64,000 bases of DNA from Cydia pomonella (GCF_033807575.1 NC_084711.1:15252001-15316000); one strand, 5' to 3'; numbered from the stretch's first letter, positions 43,943 to 54,894 are shown. Translations and numbers: made by a program. The notes: generated by a model not told the origin, from the letters alone.

Positions 43943-44032
43943 TTATTTCTGGGCCTCACCTTTCTTCCGCCACTCATCACAGTTTGGCGCATCCCGCCAA
44001 TCGCTGCAAAATGCGCCGAGGTCGTCCCGCCA
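43943..44032 (-). pseudogene. LINE C-terminal fragment, WRDDL type
   Basis: The minus strand reads WRDDLGAFCSDWRDA, then CDEWRKKGEAQK and a stop at 43943. The pattern WRDDL......W...A...D.W...GEA is the C-terminal end of RTE-like LINE ORF2. Only about 29 codons are recognisable. Confidence 0.55.
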
Positions 44033-44099
44033 CACACTGCCACAATTTATCAAGTCAAAATTGGTGTAGTTTTCCAACGGACTCAAAGACGTTACGAGT

Positions 44100-44185
44100 G
44101 ATGATATGCGCAACATTGATCTTAAAAAACAGGATGCGGAGCGTGCGAAGTGGAGGAGAAAATGGCAGAAAGCGGATTCTGGATT
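44100..44185 (+). pseudogene. LINE C-terminal fragment, ADERAKWRRK type
   Basis: The plus frame reads DMRNIDLKKQDAERAKWRRK, then WQKADS. The D..RAKWR...KADP pattern resembles the C-terminus of another lepidopteran LINE reverse transcriptase. It is on the opposite strand to the fragment just to its left, so two unrelated ends meet here or one element is rearranged. The 88-codon frame at 43984-44250 is in a different phase. Confidence 0.4.
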
Positions 44186-44517
44186 CTGAAGCTGACTGGG
44201 TGAGAAATAATACAGGTACTTGTATGCTATTAATAAATACTTACGGATAAAGCGAACATAACGATATCGCAGTCGATCATAACCTACTTATTATATTCCT
44301 GAAAAATTTTACTTGCGAGTTTTAACGCGCTTATGTATAAAAAATAGTAAACATAATGGCTTTAATTTTTATCAACACTTTGGAATAAAGCCTAGATGTG
44401 AAACAGTAATAATTATGTACTCATTATGTAATCAGTGTCACCACTGCCATTAGAATATTAATATGTATATTAGGTGATAAAACGACAAGTTATAGTAATA
44501 TTTACGTTTTATTTATA

Positions 44518-44668
44518 TTTACTGGGCAAGATGGGCGAGGAGCTGGCAGGCCCAGGCGGAGATGGCGGGATGACCTGAACGGATCCGGAGATTGCTCAAA
44601 ACCAAGACGGATGGAAATCGAGGGAGGAGGCCTTTGCCAAGCAGTGGGACACCATATAGACTAGTAAT
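44518..44668 (+). pseudogene. RTE-like LINE C-terminus, frameshifted
   Basis: One plus frame reads GRPRRRWRDDLN. After a one-base shift the next frame reads WKSREEAFAKQWDTI and a stop at about 44660. Together they match the end of RTE-clade ORF2 (GRP..RWRDDL....W....WR..EEAF.QQWD.I). An AATAATAATTATTATTAG tail follows. It is 5'-truncated and broken by the shift. Confidence 0.8.
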
Positions 44669-44669
44669 A

Positions 44670-45445
44670 ATAATTATTATTAGTATATTTACTTGTATGT
44701 TCGAGTTTTATAAAAACATTAATGGCAAAAATGCTCTTATAATGATAACATATTTGTGACTTGCCTAAATCAATTTATATACAAACTCTACCTCTGTATA
44801 AGTATCACATATAATAATAGCCATCCAAGTGTTCCATAACACTAACCACTACCATTAACTTCTAGAAGCAATCGGCTTGTAACAATTGTGCGTCCACTGA
44901 CTCGGTTGATGACTGTGCCGGCGCAATCCGTCAGTTATACAACATCAAACGCCCGTGTGTTCAGATTAGTTGCGCAAACGCAGGTCATCTGCAGGACCAG
45001 TGCAATGTGAACTCTACACAAGAAAGAACTATCCTTTTTGAAGTAACAATTTAGTACGAGTAATTGCTTACTGCGTTTCGACTGCTGCAGTTAGGTCAGA
45101 TACACCACAACTGCTTTGCACAGACATACTTGACTAATCACTTATTATATTCAGGCAAGATGAAATGTGTATGTGTTCCATTACAGAGGTACTTGCTAAG
45201 CCCATAACTGCTGGTCTGTACTTCATCTGCGCTGCGTCCTCTGGGTCCGGGTAGATTCCAAGGTATGGAATCAGAAGCCTTCAGTTAATTAACAATGCCT
45301 AATTCCACAGTAGTTATACTGGTTCTATAGTGGTCGACTCGTGCTCGTCAAGTAATTACAATGACACCTAAATGACGATTGTAGCGCTAAAAACGCAACA
45401 GTCCATCTTGACAAAACAGTCGGCAAAAAATTTGTGGGCTTAATT
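44670..45445. other. No gene recognised; GC-richer patch at 44885-45020
   Basis: The patch has balanced base composition and reads open for short distances, but I recognise no domain and no splice sites joined to it. The remainder is unique. Confidence 0.3.
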
Positions 45446-45449
45446 GACT

Positions 45450-45573
45450 ATTTATTTATTCTAACTTTACTGCACAAAAGAAAAACTTAACGTACAAAAG
45501 GCGAACTTAATGTCACGAGGCATTCTCTACCAGTCAACCTTAAGGCAAAGCAGAAAATATTGTAGGTGGTGTA
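45450..45573 (-). mobile_element. LINE 3' end, GACTGGTAGAGAATGCC family, copy 2
   Basis: On the minus strand: AGGTTGACTGGTAGAGAATG, CCTCGTGACATTAAGTTCGC, CTTTTGTACGTTAAG, TTTTGTGCAGTAAAGTTAG and an AATAAATA tail at the low-coordinate side. Same order as copies at 19414 and 51257. Confidence 0.65.
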
Positions 45574-46369
45574 TTTGAAACTAAAGAAATCGTTATTGAA
45601 AGACCTAGAGACCTAATTAAATACATAAATTAATTATAGACTACATAATAATAAAGATACAAAGGTACATAAATGACAAGTAAATATATATATAGAAGAA
45701 CTTTTTTTATACTCTTATGATCTATTGTAAACCAAAACCACCCACATGGCACTAGAGGAAGCATAAACTATCAGATTGCATCTTGCGGGTCGTTGGTCAC
45801 GTACGGGGTTCTGGTGGCAGCCAGTGCCTTTGTTTCACCCTAAAATGTACAACCTAATACATTGTTATCTAAAAGTGTTGAATTACATAAATTTGAAAGG
45901 GGTAGCGTAGTGCGATAAATATTTTATGTTGTCAAAATATCAATAATGCCAGTGTTTATTTTTTAAATTACTTAAACAAAATATAAAAGACATTGAATGC
46001 ATGTTACGAACAGGTAGAGCTATTATTAATACCCCACATGTTGTAGAAGAAAAATATATAGCGAAAGCGAATGATTTTTTTATTGAGTACCTATAATAAA
46101 AAACAGTTCCATTTTATTGTAGGTATTACAAATTGCTTTAGTAGTAAATTTCAAAATCACAGATCGAACAATCTCGGCTTAGGAGCACCGTTAAACAACG
46201 TGACGATCGCAGGTACGTCGTAGTATACACACCAAATAAAAATACGGAGAATTCCTCCAGACAATGAAAGAAAAAAACAAAGTTCATAGACTCTAGAGGC
46301 TAAATCCTTTAGGGCCTTAGCAGCGGGAAGTCGGGTCCTTATCTTAAGTTAACTTTTTGAGTAGAGAGG

Positions 46370-46602
46370 ACGGAGTGGGGCGGCCCAGCGCCACAACACT
46401 GCGCACCGCCATCGCCGCCGTACGCCGCGCCCGCGCATTCGAAATTCGAACGAGTCCGATTCCATTTTCAAACTTTTAAAATGTTTTCGTTTACAGTGCT
46501 GAGGTGAATCTGTGAATTACATCGGTGCTTGCGATTGTGCTTTGGAACGCATATTTTGTGAAGGATTTATTTTCGAGTGGAGCGACCCTTTGAAAAATTA
46601 AG
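46370..46602 (+). promoter_or_regulatory. Candidate CpG-rich promoter and non-coding first exon
   Basis: The stretch 46381-46440 is about three-quarters G+C with roughly ten CpGs, in a window that is otherwise strongly AT-rich, and it matches none of the repeats here. An initiator-like TTACAGTGCTG lies at 46491, 50-110 bp downstream. The sequence then continues to AATTAAGGTAAAACT, which would place a splice donor (AG|GTAAAA) after 46602. Short upstream frames but no long one are present, as expected of a 5' untranslated exon. This is the only gene-like signal in the window and it is an inference; no coding exon is linked to it. Confidence 0.35.
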
Positions 46603-47205
46603 GTAAAACTTATGTGTTTTTACTAAAACGTAGCTTATATCGGAGTCTACTCAATCCTTTTGACATACATGTTTATCTATAGTCGAAAAAATACATAAAT
46701 ATTTTACTTCATATTTTTAATAATTGTCCAATTGCCGGACAAAATTAAATGTGAACGGGCAAGTTGCAATACCGCGCTGTCAACCTGCTTGCTGCACATT
46801 GCAATTTGGTTTGAGGGTAATTACAACACACGTCCAGTGGCCGACACTTTCACGACGTTGCATAGAAAAGGGTATCTAGAACGATATCTATACTTCAAAT
46901 TGGCTGCTTATGTTGGCCGTAATGGAAAATCGGTGTTTTCACTTAACACAAGACCTTGCGGGCAAGGAGAACGCAGTCTAAATATAATAATAGGTGTATA
47001 AGATGTTATGTTTCCTTTTAAATTCGTGTTTTAACTTAGCATCTTGAAATATACAGTTCAGGCTACTAAGGTATACAATAAGTAGATGACATTATAGTTA
47101 TTTTCCGGTAAGTAAAGCCAAATTGCTTTTGAATAAAAAAGACGTCAGTAAAAAAGGATACCGGAAATTATCTGGCACTTTGGCTCGTAGTTGTATGTTC
47201 GCACC
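46603..47205. other. No gene recognised
   Basis: If the exon at 46370-46602 is real, this is the start of its intron. The 89-codon frame at 46732-47001 contains no domain I recognise and its first Met has no notable context. Confidence 0.3.
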
Positions 47206-47212
47206 AAATGGC

Positions 47213-47375
47213 GGCCCGATTCGAACAAAATGCTTTTATAAGCAAGTCACAGCGTTACGATACCGAATACCGATCTGTCAGTGACAAAAGTGACGTTTTT
47301 TGGTTGAAGAAATATCACTTGACACTGATGGATCGGTATCGTACCGATGTGCCTAGGCATTGTTCGAACCGGGTC
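47213..47375. mobile_element. MITE, TTCGAACAATRCTTCT family, copy 2
   Basis: GGCCCGATTCGAACAAAATGC at the left is mirrored by GCATTGTTCGAACCGGGTC at the right. Inside, TACGATACCGAATACCGATC pairs with GATCGGTATCGTACCGATG, and CTGTCAGTGACAAAAGTGACG with its partner CACTTGACACTGATGG. Related to the element at 37170-37335. Confidence 0.75.
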
Positions 47376-47420
47376 GTTAGTTTCGAGACTTGTGACTCAC
47401 TACAGATTTTAGACATTTTT
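47366..47420. repeat. Left copy of a direct repeat bracketing element copy C
   Basis: GAACCGGGTCGTTAGTTTCG followed by ATTTTAGACATTTTT. It recurs to the right of the element at 48119-48165 as GAACCGGGCCGTTAGTTTCG...ATTTTAGAATTTTT. At roughly 45-55 bp this is far too long for an ordinary transposon target duplication. Confidence 0.65.
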
Positions 47421-48095
47421 AGGGTTCCGTAGCCAAATGGCAAAAAACGGAACCCTTATAGATTCGTCATGTCCGTCTGTCTGTCCGATTCTGTCACATC
47501 AGCCACTTTTTTCCGAAACTATAAGAGCTGTACTGTTCAAACTTAGTAAGTGGATGTATTCTATGAACCGCATTAAGATTTTGACACAAAAATAGAAAAA
47601 AAACAATAAATTTTGGGGGTTCCCCAAACTGAAACTCAAAAAATCTTTTTTCATCAAACCCATACGTGTGGGGTATCTATGGATAGGTCTTCAAAAATGA
47701 TATTGAGGTTTCTAATATCATTTTTTTCTAAAATGAATAGTTTGCGCGAGAGACACTTCGAAAGTGGTAAAATGTGTGCCCCCCCCCCCCCCCCCCGTAA
47801 CTTCTAAAATAACAGAATGAAAAATCTAAAAAAAATATATGATATACATTACCATGCAAACTTCCACCGAAAATTGGTTTGAACGAGATCTTAGTGAGTA
47901 GTTTTTTTTTAATACGTCATAAAAAAAATTAAAAAAATTTTTCATCAAACATATACGTGTGGGACACTTCCAAAGTGGTAAAATGTGTGTCCAAAGTGGT
48001 AAAATGTTGAACAAGATCTAATAAGAAGATTTTTTTTTAATACGTCTTAAATTGTACGGAACCCTTCATACGCGAGTCCGACTCGCACTTGGCCG
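47421..48095 (-). mobile_element. GGCCAAGTGC...GGAACCCT element, copy C (partly dimeric)
   Basis: Left boundary AGGGTTCCGTAGCCAAATGG; right boundary ACCCTTCATACGCGAGTCCG and ACTCGCACTTGGCCG. A complete core lies at about 47640-47905. A second, internally shortened core (CATCAAACATATACGTGTGGG to ACAAGATCTAATAAGAAG) follows at 47940-48035. So, like copy A, it is a dimer, but one unit has lost its middle. Frames across it are artefacts. Confidence 0.8.
47779..47796 (-). repeat. Poly-C run of 18 (poly-G on the element strand)
   Basis: Same position in the element as the G runs at 15700 and 15995 of copy A. The run length differs between copies. Confidence 0.9.
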
Positions 48096-48118
48096 CTTTT
48101 TTAACTAAAATTCTTTTG

Positions 48119-48165
48119 TTTGAACCGGGCCGTTAGTTTCGTAACTACACATTTTAGAATTTTTC
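48119..48165. repeat. Right copy of the direct repeat bracketing element copy C
   Basis: GAACCGGGCCGTTAGTTTCG and ATTTTAGAATTTTT, matching 47366-47420 with about 12 bases fewer in the middle. The GAACCGGGCC part is the terminal repeat of the MITE to the left, so that MITE end has been duplicated too. Confidence 0.65.
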
Positions 48166-48490
48166 TAAAATTCTTTCTAATTCTTATTTAAATACTATTT
48201 AATGGGTATACCTACACCTTCCTAAATAAAATTATGTCGAATAACTTAATTGTATTTTAGTATTGGGTGAGTTATAGTCTTAAAATCACCCAACTTTTGG
48301 TTTAGTACTTCAAATATGGTCCACGATTTCAACATGATAACAACATTATTTTTGGTTTTTCTCGTATTTTTTCTTCAGTTTACAAAATGATTCATCCTAA
48401 GAACTACGGCGGGTCAATGATGATCTGTACCTATGACATTTCCTCGAATTCGCTTTTGGATAAGTTCAATTAAATCTATTGAAGAAATAG

Positions 48491-48597
48491 CCGCGAAAAT
48501 CGAAGTTGCGGGCATTTTTATCTGTCACTCTTATTACGTTTTCGTGAGGGAAAAAGAGAAAGATCCCCGCAATTTGCGAATTTCGGTTTTCGCGGTA
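48491..48597. mobile_element. Palindromic element, CCGCGAAAATCGAA termini
   Basis: CCGCGAAAATCGAAGTTGCGGG is mirrored with a few mismatches by CCCCGCAATTTGCGAATTTCGGTTTTCGCGG-like sequence ending about 48595. The loop holds TCTGTCACTCTTATTACG. The overlapping frames on both strands (69 and 76 codons) are artefacts. Confidence 0.55.
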
Positions 48598-48699
48598 GGT
48601 CATAGGGATCATCATTGGCTGCGTCAAGTACAAATGACGTAGTTCTATAATAGTCACCAGGTCACCACACCCAACACCCATGTCAAACCTAAACAAAGA

Positions 48700-49200
48700 T
48701 ATTCGAATTAATTATTGCCCAAGCTGAAGCTAAGGATCTTTCAATCAAATTTAAATAAAAGACAATCAAATGCTAGCATTTAGATATAAAATAGGGCAAT
48801 TACCAAAAACAAAATGAATACGAGCATATACAACGTTTGACACTTATTATCTACTAAAACCTTTGGTAGAAACTACTAGTGAGGTACTTACTATAGAGTT
48901 TAACGACCGACGGGTCCTAAAATTATCTAATATACATAATGTGCGTGTCTCAATGAAGACATAGCATCTGTCAAGAGCCCTTGTTCTACGAGACGTTTCC
49001 TGCGTTAACGCAGTAATAGTCTAGAAGATTCTCTATTTATTATATAACTAACTAAAATATTTTCACTAGCTGCGTGCTGCTCTTCACGGTCTGCAGGAAG
49101 GAAATTACACTACGGTACTCAACGTATCGAAGTTTATATTATATTCTCAAATATTTGTAGTACCAATTCAGTCCTAATTCGATTGTTTCATCGTAGAACA
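48700..49200. other. No gene recognised
   Basis: AT-rich unique sequence. Confidence 0.3.
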
Positions 49201-49204
49201 AGTT

Positions 49205-49395
49205 TTCTGAAGTGAAAACTTCTTTAGCGGCGCTGTGCACTTTTTGTGATGGGGAAAAAATATTAAACTCGCGACAGGTCACGTGACCGAGAGATTCGTC
49301 AGATTGAAAATTCGTAAGACGGGCACGTGACCTGATCCAAAAACTCCATGATGGTTCTAGTAATTATGATGGTGTAAGAGTCGTTGAAATTATGG
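49205..49395. mobile_element. Unclassified repeat with CACGTG palindromic blocks
   Basis: ACAGGTCACGTGACCGAGAG (49275) is partly mirrored by GGGCACGTGACCTGATCC (49321). They are flanked by TAGCGGCGCTGTGCACTTTT and CAAAAACTCCATGATGGTTC, blocks I associate with a lepidopteran repeat. There is only one copy here, so the limits are uncertain. Confidence 0.4.
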
Positions 49396-49399
49396 ATGG

Positions 49400-51250
49400 A
49401 AGTTGATTTTTCTGAGAGATAAACTTTTTAATGTTAAATAATTGTAATAGTTCTGAAGTTTTAAATTTTTAATATGATATCAATTTTCATGTTTGTGTAC
49501 GATAGCGCAATAAATGAATATTGTATTTTACTACATAAATGATAGTACTTTTATACTGATAATTAAAGGAATTCGTGCAAAATTATTCCCTGACCATTCC
49601 AAAATATAAAAAATGCACAACGTTAATATTCAAGTTTTCACTTCTGCCGTCACTCCCGGAGTGCAACCCGTTGTTTTTTTAAAGAAATTTCCCGTGAGAT
49701 ACACGTGTCGAGCGTAAATAACTCTATAGGTATTCATTAAACAAGATCTAAAATTGCTTAAAACAACATGAATCTCATAATATTTAGAGTAGTAAAAAAT
49801 TACATCTATTAATAATAAAATACATTGGTTCATTGATAGTACTTTATTCGTTGGACACAAGAAGAAGAAAGCACAATAAGAAAATGTAAAAAAGAACATA
49901 ATCAACAATAAAACAATGAAATTCGAAAATATAAAAAATTATAAAAAGTAAACATCGTAAAAGGTGCGTCGCCCACAACATCTTTATTTACCCCTTATTA
50001 CAGAAAAGGTATAAATAATGAGACGGACGTGAACCACTAATCCTGTAAAATAAGGACTTACTCGTAATATTAGTTTTTAAACACTATCTTTTATTAAATA
50101 CGTCAAAAAGATAAAAGACGAATAGGATGTTCAACTACTTAAGTAAGATCCAAGTAGCTCCATCTAACTGCCTCAAAGATTTAATTTGTCCAGTTGACAA
50201 AGCAAGGATAAGCCGAATATAATGTTTAAACACGTTTAAAGAGGAAATCCTTCTTCCTCTATTGTTCTATTCTGGGTACGTTTCTTTCTGTTTGCATTTA
50301 TCATCCTAACGTGACGAAAGCATTACTGTGAAGTACCATATTTGGACTTCCAGGCATTTTCAGTAGTAATAGTAGATTTTAAGCTCATATAAATGAAGCT
50401 AGGTACATTTATAAATGAAATAGTTTAATCAACTATTTCCCATCAGCAAAATTGGGTCATATCATGTTAAATATGTATCTTTATTTTAAAGTTGAGGTCT
50501 TGGTAAATGTATGGAAGTAAGAGTATATCCGCACAACGTTTTCACTCACCGATGCGCTGTATAAAACTAGATGATTGCACAAATACGCATTTCTAAATAG
50601 TCTGCGTAAAGATTTCTAAATGTAAATATGCTCTAACAATCTACTTGAATACCTAGATTATTGCAGTAATTATTTTTTCACAATATCGAGTGGCATTACG
50701 CCTAATTCGCTCCAGCCAGGATTGTGGATGCCACTCACGAACATTCGCAACGCTCTTGCGCAGCAGCGTACGCGCATGTGCACTTGTGTGTTGTTCCAAT
50801 AGTCTACCGAGCGTAGGCGCAAGTAAGCTAATGTAATTGTAGTCTAAAGCTAGAAAAATCCTCGAACTTGTTTAATCGTATGGCATTATACAGATACAGA
50901 AAAATCATAAATCGAACTCAAGAGAATTAATACACTTGATAACATACATATTAAAATGTACCTAGTTGTGAATGTCAATAAATTGCCACTGGTCCGTAAA
51001 GAATACCTTTAAATAATAACCTTTACCCCGAGAAGACCCAGCGTCGTTGGCAAAAAATTAAATTTTATCGGTTTTGCCTGCCATGGTGATTAAGCACAGT
51101 ATGTGTTTTCTTTTATATCTTAGCATTAATATTTTATGTATGCGTTACATAATTCATACAAGACATCCGCATTGCCAAAAATTGTATCCATGAGATAACC
51201 GTTTAATTCGTGTACATATTGTCACATCACAATTACAATTTTCTAATTAA
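49400..51250. other. No gene recognised; CpG-containing patch at 50690-50835
   Basis: The patch (CGCAACGCTCTTGCGCAGCA and neighbours) is GC-richer than its surroundings and not part of a repeat I recognise. No open frame or donor site is linked to it. The 92-codon minus-strand frame at 49630-49908 is hydrophobic and AT-driven, with no domain. Confidence 0.3.
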
Positions 51251-51256
51251 CTCTAG

Positions 51257-51376
51257 TTTATTTATTTAAACTTTACTGCACAAAAGAACACTTATCGTAC
51301 AAAAGGCGGACTTAATGCCAAAAGGCATTTTCTACCAGTCAACCTAAAGATTAAGAGAGATTGTGGGCGGTGCTAT
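51257..51376 (-). mobile_element. LINE 3' end, GACTGGTAGAGAATGCC family, copy 3
   Basis: On the minus strand: GGTTGACTGGTAGAAAATGC, CTTTTGGCATTAAGTCCGCC, TTTTGTACGATAAGTG, GTGCAGTAAAGTTTAAATAA and a tail at the low-coordinate side. Same order as copies 1 and 2. Confidence 0.65.
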
Positions 51377-51651
51377 TAGCTACTACTAGGTACTATTAAC
51401 AAAATAACACAAAAGGCACCGAGCTGGAGCCGATTTTTTATTTATAACTTTAGTTTTAGTTTTTAATATTTTTCCTTTTTAGCTTTATGTAGTTTTGTTT
51501 AAGGTATATTTTAATGTAGTTATTATTTTTTATTTTTCAATAATATAATTTAATCTGTTTATGCTCTAATTTTTCAAATGACAATAAAACACAAAAGCTT
51601 TTTTAAAATCAACATACATAAGCTACAAAATACATATAAACATAATACATA

Positions 51652-51694
51652 TAATACTACTACTACTTTACTACATACTATAACTACTACTACT
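51652..51694. repeat. Imperfect (TAC)n microsatellite
   Basis: TACTACTACTTTACTACATACTATAACTACTACTACTA-like run, about 40 bp with interruptions. Confidence 0.8.
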
Positions 51695-51714
51695 AGACAG
51701 CAAACACTTAATTG

Positions 51715-51914
51715 TTAGTCTGAACTATCGGCTCTTGCACGCTACATGGGCTATAACAATATGCGGTCTGGCATCATTACTAGCGCCTTGGGCTCTATTG
51801 CCTCTAAATTCCTGTCTTGTAATAAATAATGTATGTACTGCGAACTTTAGCTTAGCTTTGACACCCGACAATAGGTCATCCATAGTAGTAGTAGAAATTA
51901 CGATATTACAATAC
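51715..51914. other. Unassigned GC-richer block with frames on both strands
   Basis: The plus strand includes ELSALARYMGYNNMRSGI in one frame and a 91-codon frame in another. The minus strand holds a 63-codon frame ending near 51725. The block lies between a microsatellite and a LINE tail. None of the translations matches a family I know; it may be a fragment of a repeat or an exon remnant. Confidence 0.2.
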
Positions 51915-52045
51915 AATACAAATATACTTTATTGCACACCTCAATACAGAAACAGTACAAATAATACAACACATAAAGAAGAGGTAAACAACAGGCGGTT
52001 TTATCGCTAAAAAGCGATCTCTTCCAGACAACCTTTAGGTAGCGG
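51915..52045 (-). mobile_element. LINE 3' end, related to the GACTGG family
   Basis: On the minus strand: TAAAGGTTGTCTGGAAGAGA, TCGCTTTTTAGCGATAAAAC, CGCCTGTTGTTTACC, then TGTGCAATAAAGTATATTTG and an A/T tail at the low-coordinate side. The hairpin AGCGATAAAACCGC and the AATAAAG signal are typical of a non-LTR 3' end. A distinct subfamily from copies 1-3. Confidence 0.6.
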
Positions 52046-52049
52046 AATT

Positions 52050-53070
52050 AAAAAAAAAACCTACCTAAAAATAAATACCTAATAAAAATAAATACCTAAT
52101 AATAAAATACCCAATATTATTTTTAAATGGTTAATATTTTACTCTATCTAGAACTAGAATCAATATACGTAAAGCGTCAACATAGCAACACATAATGTTA
52201 CATTAGCAATACGGTTTTCTGAATAAATTATTGTTATTTTATTTCTTAATATTTTATATGCGCTCATCCCATATATGTCAGCTTCAAATATATACTATAT
52301 AAACAAAGGAATAAATGAAAGCCATCTTGGTCTGTTACCAAATTAATACAAACGGACAAACAAGTTTATATAGATAGTTATGCTGTTAGCATGTGATTTA
52401 TTGAAAAATTGTTAAATCACCGTGGTCTATTACAAAAAAAGAAGTATGTATCATAAAGAGCATGAATTTATCTCGTTTAGAAAGCGGGTGAGATTGAAAC
52501 TGCAGCATTAGCGCGCCTTTTACGTAATTATGTACAAGAAACCATCTAATGACGCGTTTGATGTACTAATCTCATCGATTGTTATGAGCTTGTAGCATTA
52601 CATTATCTTGTAGTCAGACAACTGTTGTAGTTTTTGTCGTCAGTTTATATACACCCCACTGTTGGGCACATATTACACTAGGAACTGATCTACTCTACCT
52701 TTATAGATCATAATCCTATTCTTAAGTTGATCTGATTTGATGCGTCTTACGTTGGTAACTTCACAATTAAGGTAAGAGCACAAAGTGTGTATTTGCTAAA
52801 TGTTAGGCTTCTTCGTGACATTTTACTTTCTTGTTAAGTCGGTGACCAAATAATTGTCGTATAAACTACTAATAATATATATATTTATGGCGACCCTTTA
52901 GTTCTAACACTATAGCTTTTTATGAAATATGAACTGTTAGTTAGCAAACTAGCAGACGAGTTTGCTCAAAAATTATGTAATAGTACATTATGATAAATTA
53001 AAACACGATCAAAGGGAGTGTTTTAAATCGACACGAGTTGCGAATTACCTATTGGCACATGTATCGTACA
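52050..53070. other. No gene recognised; short simple repeat at 52060-52105
   Basis: AAAAATAAATACCTAAT occurs twice at the start. The remainder is AT-rich unique DNA. Confidence 0.35.
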
Positions 53071-53073
53071 ACG

Positions 53074-53174
53074 TTTTACAGTACATATGGCCCTTTAAAT
53101 GTTCGACACAGTAACGTAATATGCTAATTTTCGCACTAGAGTGCGGTAAAGTAGCACCATATGTACTGTAAAAA
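53074..53174. mobile_element. Palindromic MITE, TTTTACAGTACATATGG termini
   Basis: TTTTACAGTACATATGG at 53074 is mirrored by CCATATGTACTGTAAAA ending at 53174. The preceding block (CGACACGAGTTGCGAATTAC at 53030) is often found next to this palindrome in my recollection and may be part of the element. No target duplication seen. Confidence 0.7.
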
Positions 53175-53179
53175 ATACA

Positions 53180-54070
53180 TATATACTCGTATAATATGTA
53201 GTTGTTGGTTACCTCATTACCTACTTAGTAAATAAAAGAATTGACAATCTGACAGATTAATGCCACTTCACGGTTGATAAGGCGGCACATTTTTAATTAC
53301 TTCATAAACTATTGAGATCCTCATTCTTAGCTAATGATGGTCATTCAAATGGCGAACATTATCCATTGGATGCTGCTAATTATCGATAATGTCTTGTTGG
53401 TATTAACATTAAATTGTATTTTGATACTACTGTATGCGCGTATTAACGTTGAATACGAATATATAACCAGGACTCATTTCGTGGGTTTAACCGGTAGGAT
53501 AAGGTTATTTCGAGATTAATAATAGAAATCTTCAGATCTTTCAATCCCTAAAAATAATTTCATAATGGTTTAAACATTTCCTTGTACATTTCCTTGGGTT
53601 GGGTTTTTTTTTTCATGAACGGACGGATTTAACGTAAATACGAAAATTGTTTTGTATGTAGTTTTAATTTTTTTTTGTCAGGTTACAGTTTTTTTCTTAC
53701 GTATCAAATTTTTATAATAATGTTGCGAATGCAACTTATTATTATATAAAAATCAATGCAGTAGCTAAACGCAGCCGTCGGGCTCGGCTAGTATTCGGAG
53801 GCTTTTTAAAAGCACCAATAGGAGCGCTCCACATACTCTGTATCGCGGCCAATTAGAAGCATTTAAATTTAAACCTTTTGTACTGATCAAATATTGCAAA
53901 TCACTCTTTCATCATCCTCCATACTATCAACACCTACTTTCTACATTGAACCGTTTTGACAAGAACCCTTGTAAACCAGTACCCTTTGGAAAATTATACT
54001 TCACTTCGTTATAAATCGAAGTTTTATTTAAGTCGTCGAGATCCTGACCTGCACGGCGGCTACAAATAAT
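53180..54070. other. No gene recognised
   Basis: AT-rich; the block TAAACGCAGCCGTCGGGCTC near 53767 is GC-rich and may be repeat-derived. The 61-codon frame at 53334-53519 is hydrophobic but has no domain. Confidence 0.3.
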
Positions 54071-54074
54071 ATAA

Positions 54075-54396
54075 GTGTTTTCAATTTCAATCTTGCAAAC
54101 ATGTACAGTTGCAAATATGTTTTTGGTAGTATGTATAATTGTTTTTATTTTTTTTGTGTTCCTTTTTATGTTTGTTTTTTTTTCTGTTTTCTGTTGCGTT
54201 GACGTATGTGCCGCCACTATCATAGTTTTAAGTCAGGTCCCCACTGAAAACCAGCGCCACGGATTGCCGCGGCATTATGCTGAGTGGGGATCCTATTTTA
54301 GCGTCCAATGTTTTTCTTTCTCTGTATGTTCTTCTTTTTTCCAAATGTAATGTGTTGTGGCGTTAAATAAATGTATTTTCTTTCTTTCTTTCTTCT
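54075..54396 (+). mobile_element. LINE 3' end with TTTC microsatellite tail
   Basis: GTCAGGTCCCCACTGAAAAC, CAGCGCCACGGATTGCCGCG and GCTGAGTGGGGATCC, then a T/C-rich stretch with GTTAAATAAATGTATTTTC and a (TTTC)n run at 54373-54396. I recognise the CCACTGA...GCTGAGTGGGG block from lepidopteran LINE 3' regions. The overlapping frames (98 codons minus, 91 plus) are low-complexity. Confidence 0.5.
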
Positions 54397-54894
54397 TTCT
54401 AAACAGATTTTGCTAAGGATTGATACATGTATTATCAATTAAGCTCTTGTTAACCGTGCTTTAAGTTTAGATGCGTATTCAGTGTAAATAATGTTTGGGA
54501 TAGACTGTTTCTGAAACACTATGCAGATACTTACAGAAACAATGTTTTAGTTCACATTGGGTGGACGGTCTGAGATACAATGAACTTGGCTATAAACAAT
54601 AGTGTTTACGTTTCTGTGACACGAGGATTTCTGTTTCTGAATCCGTGTTTCTAAACAAGATGTTTATAATGAACACGCACCTTACGTACCTAGTTGTCTG
54701 TTGCTTTGACATTATAGACATCTTGCATTACAACAATTTATCTAAATCAATAATGTGTATGTGTATACAGCTACCTCTTATCATTATCATCATCTTTGTG
54801 ATAACGGGGTGAATAATGCTCTCATATACATAATATAGCTTATATTTAGCCATCAAGTCATCATAACGAGATAGTTCTTGTTCAATACAGCTTA

